Positions 1-8,529 of a stretch of DNA of 64,000 bases are shown here, piece after piece. Each line of letters opens with the position of its first letter. The stretch's first letter is position 1. This DNA comes from Brachybacterium sp. FME24. Lineage in GTDB: Bacteria; Actinomycetota; Actinomycetes; Actinomycetales; Dermabacteraceae. Under the pieces are notes generated by a model, which saw nothing but the letters and a program-made list of their open reading frames with translations, was not told the DNA's origin and did no database searches. A program made the translations under genes and the position numbers. The stretch lies in contig NZ_JABUXV010000018.1 in assembly GCF_014897705.1 (NCBI RefSeq), forward strand, positions 1 through 64,000, given 5' to 3'.

Positions 1-63
1 CTTCACCCATCACGACCCACCCCTCGGACACCTCAACGATGAAAGCCCGAGGCTAGAGGATGC

Positions 64-687
64 TCACCCGCCGAGGTGTCGCGTGTCGTTCAGGCGCTCG
101 AGCGTGCGGTCATGGAATCTGTCGTCCTCGGCCAGGTGGGTGATGCCTCCGGGGCTCACGCGGAACCTGACGCGGTCGAGCGATGCCAGGGGCATGCCGA
201 GCCAGTGGGCGATCGCGAAGGTCGCGGAGCCGCCGTGGGTCACGATGATCTTCGTGGCCTCCGGGCCCGCCGTCACGGCGTCCATCCCGGCGTACACGCG
301 CCGTGCCCACGCGAGCTTCGTCTCCGAGCCGGGGATGCCCTCGTCGTGGTCCAGGCGTTCGCCGTGCACCGGGGGTGAGATGAAGCGCTCGCGCAGCCAC
401 GCGTTGGGGCGACCCTCCGCCTCGCCGTACGACTTCTCCCGCAGCCCGGTGAGCAGAACCGGATCGGCGCCGAGCCGGTTCGCAAGGATCGTTGCCGTCT
501 CGACGGTGCGACGGAGGTCCGAGGAGAAGACGGGCACAGCGTCCTCGACCCTCTCGCGGAGGGCGTCGGCGATGCGCTCGGCGTGCGCCCGGCCTCTCGC
601 GGTGAGGCGCGAGTCGAACCATCCTCCGACGCGATCCTCGACGGAGTGCGTGGCCTCGGGGTGGGTGACGACGAAGAGCTCCCTCAT
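64..687 (-). CDS. Histidine phosphatase family protein (phosphoglycerate-mutase fold)
   Basis: About 207 residues. The N-terminal strand carries LFVVTHPEATH, where the catalytic histidine (residue 9) is kept but the usual RHG is THP. SSDLRRTVETA near residue 54 and IIVTHGG near residue 148 are the second and third phosphatase motifs. The ATG at 687 is chosen because it directly precedes the first strand; an in-frame TTG four codons upstream is possible. It lies 34 bp downstream of a sugar ABC permease gene on the same strand and may be the last gene of that operon. Substrate unknown: the fold covers phosphosugar, nucleotide and protein phosphatases, so no specific reaction is claimed. Confidence 0.85.
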   Translation of the reverse strand: MRELFVVTHPEATHSVEDRVGGWFDSRLTARGRAHAERIADALRERVEDAVPVFSSDLRRTVETATILANRLGADPVLLTGLREKSYGEAEGRPNAWLRERFISPPVHGERLDHDEGIPGSETKLAWARRVYAGMDAVTAGPEATKIIVTHGGSATFAIAHWLGMPLASLDRVRFRVSPGGITHLAEDDRFHDRTLERLNDTRHLGG

Positions 688-721
688 GTCGCGAGTCAAC
701 CACGGGCGTGTCCAGTCCTGC

Positions 722-1651
722 TCAGTCCTTGATGCCCGACATCGTGATCCCTTGGATGAACGTCTTCTGGGCGAAGAAGAACAGGACGATGACGGGGATC
801 AGGATGATCGTGGAGACCGCCATCAACGGACCGGTGGCGCTCTCGCCCTGGGCGCCCTGGAAGAACGTCAGCCCGAGGGAGAGGGTGTACTGGCTGGACT
901 TGGTGAGGTACAGCAGCGGCCCCAGCAGGTCGCTCCACGAGGCCAGGAACTGGAACAGCATGACCGCGGCGAGGGCAGGCTTGCACAGCGGGAGGATCAC
1001 CTGGGCGAAGATGCGCAGTTCGCTCGCGCCGTCCACGCGGGCGGCGTCCGAGAGGCTCTCCGGGATGCTGAGGAAGAACTGCCGCATCAGGAAGATGAAG
1101 AAGGGGACGCCGAAGAAGGTGGGCACGATGAGGGGCAGGAAGGTCCCGGTCCATCCGATGGAGCGATAGAAGATGAACAACGGCACCATCGTGACGTAGA
1201 ACGGGATCATCATGGTCGAGATGAGCAGGGCGAAGATCCCGTTGCGCCACGGCCAGCGGATCCGGGAGACCCCGTAGCCCACCATGGCGCTGGACAGGGC
1301 CGCACCCAGCATCGAGGGCACGCTGATCAGCAGCGTGTTGAGGAAGTATCTCCCGAGCGGGAAGGCGGAGAGCCCGTAGGTGAAGTTCCCGGTCGTGATC
1401 GTGTCCGGGAACCATTCCACCGGGAAGGCCCCGATGTCGGCTTGGGTCTTGACCGAGCCGGTGACCATCCAGAGCAGCGGCAGCAGGAACACCAGGCTGA
1501 AGGTGATGAGCACTGCGTGCTTGGCGATCGACTCCGCGATCTGGGGCCAGGTGCGGGGGCGCTGTCGTGGGCGAACCCCCGGGGAGAGGGTGGCCGTGTC
1601 CGGCTCGGCGCCGGTGCGGCCGGCATCGGCCGGCTTCTCGATCGTGGTCAT
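722..1651 (-). CDS. Carbohydrate ABC transporter permease (MalG type)
   Basis: 309 residues. A hydrophilic N-terminal tail of about 40 residues is followed by six predicted membrane helices, the first at roughly 48-70. The cytoplasmic EAA loop (DAARVDGASELRIFAQVILP, about residue 210) is the contact site for the ATPase and marks the BPD_transp_1 family. Its ATG overlaps the stop of the upstream permease by one base (TGATG), indicating translational coupling. Together with the MalF-like permease and the binding protein it forms the importer at 0.7-4.1 kb. No ATP-binding gene is present, as is common for actinobacterial CUT1 systems that share one ATPase encoded elsewhere. The sugar is not identifiable from the sequence. 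Confidence 0.93.
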   Translation of the reverse strand: MTTIEKPADAGRTGAEPDTATLSPGVRPRQRPRTWPQIAESIAKHAVLITFSLVFLLPLLWMVTGSVKTQADIGAFPVEWFPDTITTGNFTYGLSAFPLGRYFLNTLLISVPSMLGAALSSAMVGYGVSRIRWPWRNGIFALLISTMMIPFYVTMVPLFIFYRSIGWTGTFLPLIVPTFFGVPFFIFLMRQFFLSIPESLSDAARVDGASELRIFAQVILPLCKPALAAVMLFQFLASWSDLLGPLLYLTKSSQYTLSLGLTFFQGAQGESATGPLMAVSTIILIPVIVLFFFAQKTFIQGITMSGIKD

Positions 1652-2658
1652 CAGGCAGCACCTCCGTAGTAGACGCGGCGTCCCATGAGGCGATACGCCA
1701 CTATCGAGACGAGCGCGATGATCACGAAGAGCACCCACCCGATCGCGCTCGCATATCCGAGCTGGTAGTTGAAGAAGGCCGACTGGTACAGGTACACCCC
1801 GGAGACCAGCGTCGAGCCGGCCGGATCCCCGTTGCCACCGGTCAGGACGAAGGCCGGGGTGAAGTACTGGAAGCCGGCGATGAGCCCGGTGATCACGGCG
1901 AACAGCAGGTGGGGACTGATGAACGGGACTGTCACGTTGCGGAACCGCTGCAGGGCCCCGGCGCCGTCCAGCGACGCCTGCTCGAGGAGGTCCTGCGGTA
2001 CGCCCTGCAGGCCCGCCAGCAGGATCACCATCAGGTTCCCCGTGCCCCAGAGGCCGAACAGGATCAGGGCGGGCTTGGACCAGGCGGGGTCGCTCAGCCA
2101 CCCGGGGCCCTCGATCCCGACCACCCCGAGCAGGTTGTTCAGGACGCCGTACTGGGGGTTCAGGACGTAGGCCCAGACCACGGCGCTCGCGACCACCGGG
2201 ACGATCGAGGGGATGTAGAAGATGACCCGGTAGAAGCCGATGCCGCGGACCCGCCAGTTCAGCAGGAGGGCGAGGCCGAGGGCGACGGCGATGCCGAGCG
2301 GGACGGAGACGATGGTCAGGAAGAACGTGTTGAACAGGGAGCTCCACCACTGCTCGTCGCGCAGCAGTGTCGCGTAGTTCTCCAGGCCGACCCAGCGCCG
2401 GGTCCCACTGCCCAGGAGGTTCGCATTGGTGAAGCTGGTGACGGCACTCGCGATCACGGGGCCGCCGGTGAAGAAGACCAGGCCGATCAGCGCGGGGGAG
2501 GTGAAGAACAGCCCCCACCAGAAGGTGTGCCGCTGCGACCGGGTGCGGGGGATCCAGCGGGTCAACCGATTGCCCGCGGGGCGGCGTGGGCGCCGCGGGC
2601 TCGACGTCGTGGGAACGGGGGCTGATCCCCCGGGGTGAGGAACGGTTCCGGTGCTCAC
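1651..2658 (-). CDS. Carbohydrate ABC transporter permease (MalF type)
   Basis: 335 residues with a Pro/Arg-rich cytoplasmic N-terminus, then six predicted membrane helices beginning near residue 45. The EAA loop LEQASLDGAGALQRFRNVTVP sits near residue 215. The start is GTG at 2658, which has an AGGAG-like ribosome site 6 bases upstream and overlaps the stop of the solute-binding protein by 4 bases (GTGA). It should pair with the MalG-type permease to form the membrane channel of a CUT1 sugar importer. Much longer in-frame readings upstream exist, but they run antiparallel through the binding-protein gene and have no family features. Confidence 0.93.
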   Translation of the reverse strand: MSTGTVPHPGGSAPVPTTSSPRRPRRPAGNRLTRWIPRTRSQRHTFWWGLFFTSPALIGLVFFTGGPVIASAVTSFTNANLLGSGTRRWVGLENYATLLRDEQWWSSLFNTFFLTIVSVPLGIAVALGLALLLNWRVRGIGFYRVIFYIPSIVPVVASAVVWAYVLNPQYGVLNNLLGVVGIEGPGWLSDPAWSKPALILFGLWGTGNLMVILLAGLQGVPQDLLEQASLDGAGALQRFRNVTVPFISPHLLFAVITGLIAGFQYFTPAFVLTGGNGDPAGSTLVSGVYLYQSAFFNYQLGYASAIGWVLFVIIALVSIVAYRLMGRRVYYGGAA

Positions 2659-4061
2659 GCGTTCTCCTGACGGTAGGCATCCATCGCTGCGTTGACCTGG
2701 TCGGCGACCTTCGTGAGCGCCGCCTCGGGAGAGAGCTGGCCGTAGATCGCCGCGCTCACATTGGTGTCGAGCGAGGTGGTGTAGAGGCCGGAGACGGGGA
2801 TGGTCGGGCGGATGTTCCGGCAGGTGATGAGCGCCTCGTGGTAGATCGAGAGGCGCGGGTCCTCCGCGAGCGCCTCCAGCGCGGGGGACGGCGAGTAGCC
2901 GGGAACGAGGGTGCTGGATTCGTAGTTCGTCATCGTCCCCTCGTCCGAGACGGTGGCGAACTGGAGGAAGTCCCAGGCCGCGTCGTGCTGGGTCGACTCC
3001 TCGGGGATGAACAGGTCGTACCCGCCCAGCCAGGTGGCGCTGCCGGGTTCGCCGAGGCCCTCGGCGTAGGGGAACAGGGCCGCGCCGAGGTCGACGGTCT
3101 CCGGGTCGCCGTTGAGGAAGACGTTCTGGGCGTCGGCCGTGGTCATCGGGGCCAGGCCCAGGTTCCCGCTGGCGATGGTGGGCAGCGTCTGCGACGGGGA
3201 GGTGATGGCGAGGCGGCTCGCTCCGCCCACTCGCTCCGCGTAGTCGCACATCCAGGTCAGGGCCTCGACGAGGTGCGGATGGTCGGGGGTGGCGACCTCG
3301 TTGTCCTCGCTCATGAAGGTGCCCCCGAAGGCGAACCCGCAGGTGTACATCGAGTTGCTGAAGCCGTAGTAGTCCCACGGCACGGTGCCGATGCGGGTGA
3401 TCTGGCTCCCGCCCTTGGTGAGGATCGCGTCGGACATACGGTCGAGATCGTCGATGGTGGCCGGCGGGACGTCCGGGTCGAGACCGGCATCGGCGAAGAC
3501 CTTCTTGTTCCAGAACAGCGGGAAGTTCACGTCGACGAGCACCGGGTGCGCGTAGATCGCATCCGTCTTCGTCATCTGGTCCCAGACGGCGGCGGGGTAC
3601 TGATCCCCTGCGAGCCCGGCTTCGCTCATGTAGCGGTCCAGAGTGGCGATCACCCCGAAGCCGGCCAGCTGCGGGTACTCATCAGGGGTGCAGAAGGCGA
3701 GATCCGGTGGGGTGCCGGCGGCGATGGCGGTCTGCAGGCGGATCTGCGTGTTCCCGGACATCGGCGCGTAGGTCACGCGCACTGCCGTGTGGGATTGGGA
3801 CGCCTCGTAGACCTCGGCGAGCTGCACCCAGGCGTTGCCGGTGCGGCCGCCCCAGATGTTGAACAGCTCGATGGTGTTCTGCCGTCCCGGCGCGGGCTCC
3901 TTGTGCAGCTCCAGGTCCATCTGATCGGGAGCGACGGCGCCGTCGTCGATCACTGTGCAGGCACTGGTACTGAGGGCTGCGGCGCCTGTGGCGAGGGCGG
4001 CGAGGGCCCGTCGTCGGGAGATGCTGTGTGAGGAGGGCCTGGTGGGGGGAAAGGGGGACAT
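2655..4061 (-). CDS. Extracellular solute-binding lipoprotein of a sugar ABC importer
   Basis: 468 residues. An N-terminal signal with a twin-arginine-like stretch (SRRRALAALATGAAAL) ends in the lipobox LSTSAC, so the mature protein should be anchored by a lipidated Cys near residue 34. The rest has the layout of SBP family 1 proteins: FNIWGG near the mature N-terminus, DLAFCTPDEYP in the middle and a YDLFIP segment in the second lobe. It is the first gene of the importer operon and delivers sugar to the two downstream permeases. A LacI-type operator lies about 40 bp upstream. The ligand is unknown; the alpha-L-rhamnosidase about 9 kb away raises plant-derived oligosaccharides as a possibility only. 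Confidence 0.92.
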   Translation of the reverse strand: MSPFPPTRPSSHSISRRRALAALATGAAALSTSACTVIDDGAVAPDQMDLELHKEPAPGRQNTIELFNIWGGRTGNAWVQLAEVYEASQSHTAVRVTYAPMSGNTQIRLQTAIAAGTPPDLAFCTPDEYPQLAGFGVIATLDRYMSEAGLAGDQYPAAVWDQMTKTDAIYAHPVLVDVNFPLFWNKKVFADAGLDPDVPPATIDDLDRMSDAILTKGGSQITRIGTVPWDYYGFSNSMYTCGFAFGGTFMSEDNEVATPDHPHLVEALTWMCDYAERVGGASRLAITSPSQTLPTIASGNLGLAPMTTADAQNVFLNGDPETVDLGAALFPYAEGLGEPGSATWLGGYDLFIPEESTQHDAAWDFLQFATVSDEGTMTNYESSTLVPGYSPSPALEALAEDPRLSIYHEALITCRNIRPTIPVSGLYTTSLDTNVSAAIYGQLSPEAALTKVADQVNAAMDAYRQENA

Positions 4062-4102
4062 GGTGCTCCGTTCGTCGTCGTTGACCGGCGGAAGTCCTGC
4101 GG

Positions 4103-4112
4103 GAAACGTTTC
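4103..4112. promoter_or_regulatory. LacI-family operator upstream of the sugar ABC operon
   Basis: A perfect 10-bp palindrome GAAACGTTTC, embedded in GGGAAACGTTTCAAG, lies 41 bp before the binding-protein start. The AACGTT core is the classic half-site pair of LacI/GalR-family repressors of sugar uptake. No LacI gene is in the window, so the regulator is encoded elsewhere. The operator call is inference from sequence and position. Confidence 0.6.
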
Positions 4113-4160
4113 AAGAGCGAGCGGTGAGGGAGCCTCCGCCGAGAGCAGAGGCGGCTGCCG

Positions 4161-5411
4161 TCACTGCGAGCCGGCGTCACCCCATCTCACCCGCACGGCG
4201 CCTGCCTCATAGGTCGCCACCGGATTGGCGAAGGGCAGCGGGCGGGTCTGCTCGGCGTCCACCAGGCGGAGGTCCTCGAAGCGCTCCAGGAGCTGACGGA
4301 TCGCCTCGCGGATCTCGAGGCGCGCGAGCTGCTGGCCGATGCATCCGTGCGGGCCGTGACCGAAGCCCAGGTGGCCGAAGGCATCGCGCTCGATGTCGAA
4401 CTCCTCCGCCCGCTCCCACCGCTGCGGGTCCCGGTTCGCGCCGACGGGGGAGACGGAGACCGTGCGCCCGCGCTCGACCACGACGCCCTCGATCTCCACG
4501 TCCTCGGTCGCGGTGCGAGGGAACAGCGTCAGGAACATCGCGCCGGTGCGCATGAACTCCTCCACCGCGCCGGCCAGTCGCGAGGGATCCTCTCGGATCG
4601 CCTGCGCCTGCTCGGGCTGGCTGAGCAGAGCGACCGAGGCGGTGGCGATCAGGTAGGCCACCGAGTCGTGCCCGGCGCTCATCAGCTGGAAGACCAGCCC
4701 CTCGGCCTCCACTCGGGAGAAGTCCGAGGCCAGCAGGTCGGTGATGACGTCCTCACCGGGATCCCCCTCCCGCCGGGCGACGACCTTGCGGATGAAGTCG
4801 AACTTCGCCTGCAGGGACGCCGGCTCCGTGAAGAGCTCCCGGAACCGTGGCACGAGATCGTCGGGGACACCGATGGCGAGGCAGTGCGTCGCGGCGGCGA
4901 TCGGCTGCGCGTAGGAGGCGAACAGATCCGCCTCGCCCGCCGCCTCTCTGCCGTGGGTGAGCTCGTCGAGCTGCTGGGTGATCCGCCGACCCACCCATTC
5001 CTGCCGCGTGCGCACCTGCTTCACGGAGAAACGACCGGTGATCCCGCGGCGCATGCGCTGGTGGGTCGCACCGTCCAGGGCGAGCAGGTTCGCCGCGTCG
5101 ATGGACGCCTTCGCCTGGTCATCGAGGGGATCGGGCCCCGGCGACTCTGCTGTCTCTGCCGTTTGCGCCGTGTCCGGAGGGCGCTGATGGCCGACGGCCG
5201 TGGGCATGCGGTGGGGGAGCTGGCTGAACCGCGGGTCGGACAGGATGGCACGGGCGGCGTCGTACCGGGTCACGACCAACCCGACGTGGTCGTCGTCGTA
5301 GAGCAGCGGCACGGCGGGGGCGGCGTCCCGCCAGTGGGCGATGGTCGGCGAGGGGCGCAAGGGGGTGCCATCGCGGGGGAGCTGCTGGGGGTCATGGAAG
5401 GGGCAGGACAT
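4161..5411 (-). CDS. Cytochrome P450
   Basis: 416 residues, normal for a soluble bacterial class I P450. Landmarks: I-helix oxygen-activation motif AGHDS; K-helix EFMR (ExxR); heme-binding loop FGHGPHGCIG with the axial cysteine at residue 357. A GGAG ribosome site lies 8 bases before the ATG. The start overlaps the ferredoxin reductase gene by 20 bases, and the ferredoxin is the next gene upstream, so the three genes form one P450 electron-transfer operon (NAD(P)H to reductase to ferredoxin to P450). The substrate cannot be deduced. The divergent AraC-type gene at 6968 is the likely regulator. I-helix Ser rather than Thr after His-Asp is a mild deviation. Confidence 0.95.
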   Translation of the reverse strand: MSCPFHDPQQLPRDGTPLRPSPTIAHWRDAAPAVPLLYDDDHVGLVVTRYDAARAILSDPRFSQLPHRMPTAVGHQRPPDTAQTAETAESPGPDPLDDQAKASIDAANLLALDGATHQRMRRGITGRFSVKQVRTRQEWVGRRITQQLDELTHGREAAGEADLFASYAQPIAAATHCLAIGVPDDLVPRFRELFTEPASLQAKFDFIRKVVARREGDPGEDVITDLLASDFSRVEAEGLVFQLMSAGHDSVAYLIATASVALLSQPEQAQAIREDPSRLAGAVEEFMRTGAMFLTLFPRTATEDVEIEGVVVERGRTVSVSPVGANRDPQRWERAEEFDIERDAFGHLGFGHGPHGCIGQQLARLEIREAIRQLLERFEDLRLVDAEQTRPLPFANPVATYEAGAVRVRWGDAGSQ

Positions 5412-6645
5412 CTCGAACTCCTGGAGAATCGGCGGTTCCGGCTCCGGCGCCCGCGAGCTGACGGTCGCGGTCGACGAGGGGTCGGGCGTCGCGGAACGCG
5501 CGGGCGGCCCTCCATCCGATGATGCCGAGGGTGCGCCCGCTGCGTGGATCGAGGGAGGCCAGCAAGGCGCGCCCGCCGGACTCCTCGAGGATGGTGAGTG
5601 GGATATCGGCAGGGAGAGTGCCGTACGCCTGGAGACGGGTCCCGTGGATCCCGGACCAGAAGAACGGCACCGGGGAAGCGGGGGAGGGAGCGCCCTGGAT
5701 GGATTGCGCGACATGGTGCGCCTGGTCGATGGCGCTGGTCTGGTGGTCGACGCGGGTGCTCACCCCGGTGGCAGGGTCCATCCACCGGGCGACGTCGCCG
5801 ATGGCGTGCACGTCCGGGGCTGCGCGACCGTGGGCATCGCAGAGCACACCGTCCTCGATCGGCAGTCCGGATCCGTGCAGCCAGTCCGTCCGCGGCCTGC
5901 TCCCGGTCGCCGCGACCACGACATCGGCGAGGATGTCCCGGCCATCACCCAAGGTCACGCGATGGCGAGGGGTGCCGGTCGCGGCCGACCGGCCTGGGAC
6001 GGGCGCCACGTCCTCCACGGCACGCACGCCCGCGGCCAGCTCGAGGTGGACGCCGTTCGTCTCGTGCAGGGTGGCCACCCGGTCGGTCAGCAGGGGCCCG
6101 ATGGTGCCGACAGTGAGTGCGCCGCTGCGACCCACGAGCGTGACATGGCACCCGGCGCGGCGAGCGGCGGTGGCGATCTCCGAGGCCAGGACCCCTGCTC
6201 CGAGGACGACGACGTCGCGACCCGGTCGGGACATTGCCTCGCGCAGGGCAAGGGCGTCGTCGAGAGTGCGCAGCACGAGGGCACGATCGACCCCCGGGAC
6301 TGCGCCCGGTCGCGTGGGCTCGGCCCCGGTAGCGAGGACGAGGGCGTCGTATCCGAGCCTTCCCTCCGTCGTGGCGATCTCCCGAGCCGCGAGATCCAGG
6401 CCGGTCGCACGGCAGTGCCGGTGGTCCAGGCCGAGCGCGCGAATCTCGACAGGGGTGCGCAGGGTGACCTGATCCGGCGACCAGCTCCCGTCGAGGACCT
6501 GCTTGGACAGCGGCGGTCGGGAGTAGGGCGCGTGGGACTCGTCCCCGAGCAGGACGATGTCCCCGCGAAAGCCCTCGCGCCGCAGCGCCTCGGCGGCGCT
6601 GAGGCCGGCGATCGAGGCGCCCGCGATCACGACCCGCACGCTCAC
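5392..6645 (-). CDS. FAD-dependent ferredoxin reductase of the P450 operon
   Basis: 417 residues. N-terminal FAD-binding fold VVIAGASIAGLSAAEALRR, a central NAD-binding fold VVVLGAGVLASEIATAARR near residue 150, and the C-terminal FAD motif DVHAIGDVARW. This is the layout of single-component ferredoxin/putidaredoxin reductases. GTG at 6645 overlaps the ferredoxin stop (GTGA), and the 3' end overlaps the P450 start by 20 bases. It should pass electrons from NAD(P)H to the adjacent 63-residue ferredoxin. The C-terminal 20 residues or so are low-complexity and may be an extension. Confidence 0.93.
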   Translation of the reverse strand: MSVRVVIAGASIAGLSAAEALRREGFRGDIVLLGDESHAPYSRPPLSKQVLDGSWSPDQVTLRTPVEIRALGLDHRHCRATGLDLAAREIATTEGRLGYDALVLATGAEPTRPGAVPGVDRALVLRTLDDALALREAMSRPGRDVVVLGAGVLASEIATAARRAGCHVTLVGRSGALTVGTIGPLLTDRVATLHETNGVHLELAAGVRAVEDVAPVPGRSAATGTPRHRVTLGDGRDILADVVVAATGSRPRTDWLHGSGLPIEDGVLCDAHGRAAPDVHAIGDVARWMDPATGVSTRVDHQTSAIDQAHHVAQSIQGAPSPASPVPFFWSGIHGTRLQAYGTLPADIPLTILEESGGRALLASLDPRSGRTLGIIGWRAARAFRDARPLVDRDRQLAGAGAGTADSPGVRDVLPLP

Positions 6646-6833
6646 TCCGCGATCGTGATCGCGTGCGAGGGACAGAGCGAGGCCGCCCTGCGGGCCAGTG
6701 CCTCGTCGGCGGGGGCGGGAGTGTCCTCGAGGAGCTCGACGATCCCGTCGTCGTCCTGGTCGAAGAGGTTCCCGGCCACGAGGGCGCACTGCCCAGCGCC
6801 CACGCAGGCGGTCGTGTCGGCGGTGATGCGCAT
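6642..6833 (-). CDS. Small P450-type ferredoxin (probably 3Fe-4S)
   Basis: 63 residues. Three cysteines are visible, at C10, C16 and C54 (the last in CPSH). A residue sits where the fourth cluster ligand of a 4Fe-4S protein would be, giving the pattern of actinobacterial 3Fe-4S ferredoxins that serve P450s. Acidic DQDDDG loop in the middle. First gene of the operon, overlapping the reductase by 4 bases. The 134-bp region upstream is AT-richer than its surroundings and separates it from the divergent AraC-type gene. Confidence 0.92.
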   Translation of the reverse strand: MRITADTTACVGAGQCALVAGNLFDQDDDGIVELLEDTPAPADEALARRAASLCPSHAITIAE

Positions 6834-6967
6834 CGAAGAGCTCCTCGGAGGGCTGGCGGTCGTCGAGCAGAGATATTCAATCTAGGTCGATGTGAACGCG
6901 TCCGATATGGCGGGCGCGATCAAGGTATGGATAATCCGCGCAGCCGACAGCTCTGTAGCATGTTTGC

Positions 6968-7855
6968 ATGGATCATGCACGCAGTTCCGCCGGGCCCGTG
7001 GTCGTGGCGGCGAACTGGTACGCCTTCCGGTCCCGGGAGCACATCGTCCATCCGTGCGTCATGAGCGAGTGCTATCTCTGGGTGCTCGAGGGCGCCGGAG
7101 TGATCCGGTCCCGGGGCGAGGAATTCCGGATGACCGCCGGAACGGCACTTCGCCTGCCCTGGGGGCACGATGTCGAGTATCGGGCCGATCGCACCTCACC
7201 GTTCCGGCTCGGCACCGTTCATGTCGTGCCGCGGTACGACCACGGCGCACCGGTCGTACCGCTCGTGGCGCACCTCCCAGGTGACCCGCTCCTGGAGGAT
7301 CCCGCACGGTCTGGGACGCACGGATCGGCGGTGGAGGGGCCGGGCGCGGACCTGCCCCTCCAGGTCGATGCCTTCACCGGGGTCGCCAGACGACTCGCGG
7401 ATCTCGGCCGTTATGTCGTGGAGCGCTACACCGAAGCGGCCTTCGACGAGCAGGTGTTCCGGGCGCTCGGTGACATCCTGGTCGCCGAGGGGGCGGAATG
7501 GGCCGGGGTCACCGGGCCCGAGAGCCGTGCCCCGACCTCGCTCGGGCTCATGACTGCTTACGTCACCGAGAATCTGCGCGCTCCGCTGCGCGTCGCCGAT
7601 GTCGCGGCAGCCGGCGGGTGCAGCACCTCCACCGCGCAACGACTCTTCGTCCGTCATCTCGGATCCTCGGTCACGGCCTGGGTGCGCTCGGCGCGGATGC
7701 AGGAAGCGGCGACGCTGCTGCGCACCACGGGACTGCGGGTCGGTGAGGTCGCCCGCCTCGTCGGGTACGAGGATCAGCTGTACTTCTCGCGAGTGTTCCG
7801 CGCCAGGTTCTCGGTACCGCCCAGTGCGTACGCCGCCGACTCCATCCGACCATGA
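6968..7855 (+). CDS. AraC-family transcriptional regulator
   Basis: 295 residues. The N-terminal half is a cupin-like sensor domain (HPCVMSECYLWVLEGAG). The C-terminal ~100 residues hold the two helix-turn-helix units (LRVADVAAAGGCSTSTAQRLF, then RVGEVARLVGYEDQLYFSRVF), the second ending in the diagnostic AraC signature. It is divergent from the ferredoxin-reductase-P450 operon across 134 bp, so control of that operon is the natural inference. The inducer is unknown. A palindromic terminator-like hairpin follows at 7891. Confidence 0.92.
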   Translation: MDHARSSAGPVVVAANWYAFRSREHIVHPCVMSECYLWVLEGAGVIRSRGEEFRMTAGTALRLPWGHDVEYRADRTSPFRLGTVHVVPRYDHGAPVVPLVAHLPGDPLLEDPARSGTHGSAVEGPGADLPLQVDAFTGVARRLADLGRYVVERYTEAAFDEQVFRALGDILVAEGAEWAGVTGPESRAPTSLGLMTAYVTENLRAPLRVADVAAAGGCSTSTAQRLFVRHLGSSVTAWVRSARMQEAATLLRTTGLRVGEVARLVGYEDQLYFSRVFRARFSVPPSAYAADSIRP

Positions 7856-7890
7856 ACGGTCGTCGGGCCATTCGTCCGGCGCGCGTCTGC

Positions 7891-7919
7891 GTCGCCCTCA
7901 CCGCGCGGGCGAGGGCGAC
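7891..7919. terminator. Hairpin between convergent AraC and VOC genes
   Basis: 9-bp perfect inverted repeat GTCGCCCTC / GAGGGCGAC with an 11-base loop that itself contains CCGCGCGG. Located between two convergent genes, so it may serve as a bidirectional factor-independent terminator. There is no T-tract on either side, which is common in high-GC Gram-positives. Confidence 0.5.
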
Positions 7920-7946
7920 GGGCACGCGACTCGGACTGTGGAGCGT

Positions 7947-8378
7947 TCAGTTCTCCTCGGTGCCGCTGATGTTGACCTGCCAGACAATGCCGAAGCGGTC
8001 CGTGAAGCTGCCGTAGACGTCGCCCCACATCTGCTTCTCCAGGGGCATGGTGATGGTGCCGCCCTCGGAGAGCTTCTCGTAGGCGCTGCGGAGCAGGGTC
8101 TCGTCATCGCCCATCAGCGAGAGCGTCACGTTGTTGCCCTGGACGAATCCTTCGGGGCTCATGCCCTCGATGACGTCGGAGACGTACAGGCGGATGAGAT
8201 CGGTGACCTCGAGGCTGCCGTGCATGATCTTGTCGGCGCTCGGGTCGCCCTCCGGGACTGCCTGGAACTCGCCGAAGGTGGCGAAATTCGGGATCGCACC
8301 GAGGCATCGGCCGTAGAACTCGAAGGCCTCGCGGGAGTTTCCGGCGAAGTTCAGGTAGGGGTGGAGTGCTGCGGGCAT
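7947..8378 (-). CDS. VOC-superfamily protein (PhnB-like glyoxalase fold)
   Basis: 143 residues beginning MPAALHPYLNFAGN, with the PhnB-like elements FYGRCLGA and a C-terminal WGDVYGSFTDRFGIVWQVN. These proteins resemble 3-demethylubiquinone methyltransferase/glyoxalase-like folds and mostly lack a known reaction. A strong GAGGAGGA ribosome site precedes ATG 8378. Single gene, convergent with the AraC regulator. The metal-binding His/Glu set is not complete enough to claim glyoxalase activity. Confidence 0.88.
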   Translation of the reverse strand: MPAALHPYLNFAGNSREAFEFYGRCLGAIPNFATFGEFQAVPEGDPSADKIMHGSLEVTDLIRLYVSDVIEGMSPEGFVQGNNVTLSLMGDDETLLRSAYEKLSEGGTITMPLEKQMWGDVYGSFTDRFGIVWQVNISGTEEN

Positions 8379-8529
8379 GGCGTCCTCCTCGACGATGGCG
8401 TCGACGTCGTGCCGACGGCTCACGGGAATCGTAGGCACAAGGGCCGACGAACACGAGGCCCGGCGAGTAACCGGGTCGGCTACGAGGCGGCCGCGTCGAC
8501 GCACAGCGGGTGAGGCTCGGGAGAAGATC

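Noticed and set aside
83..1669. Long plus-strand open frame (528 codons) opposite the histidine phosphatase and MalG genes
   Set aside because: Antisense to clear genes, Arg/Gly/Glu-rich with no family features; typical high-GC shadow.
722..2680. A 652-codon fused permease
   Set aside because: The upstream part is an out-of-frame reading of the MalF gene; the true MalG start is ATG 1651, coupled by TGATG.
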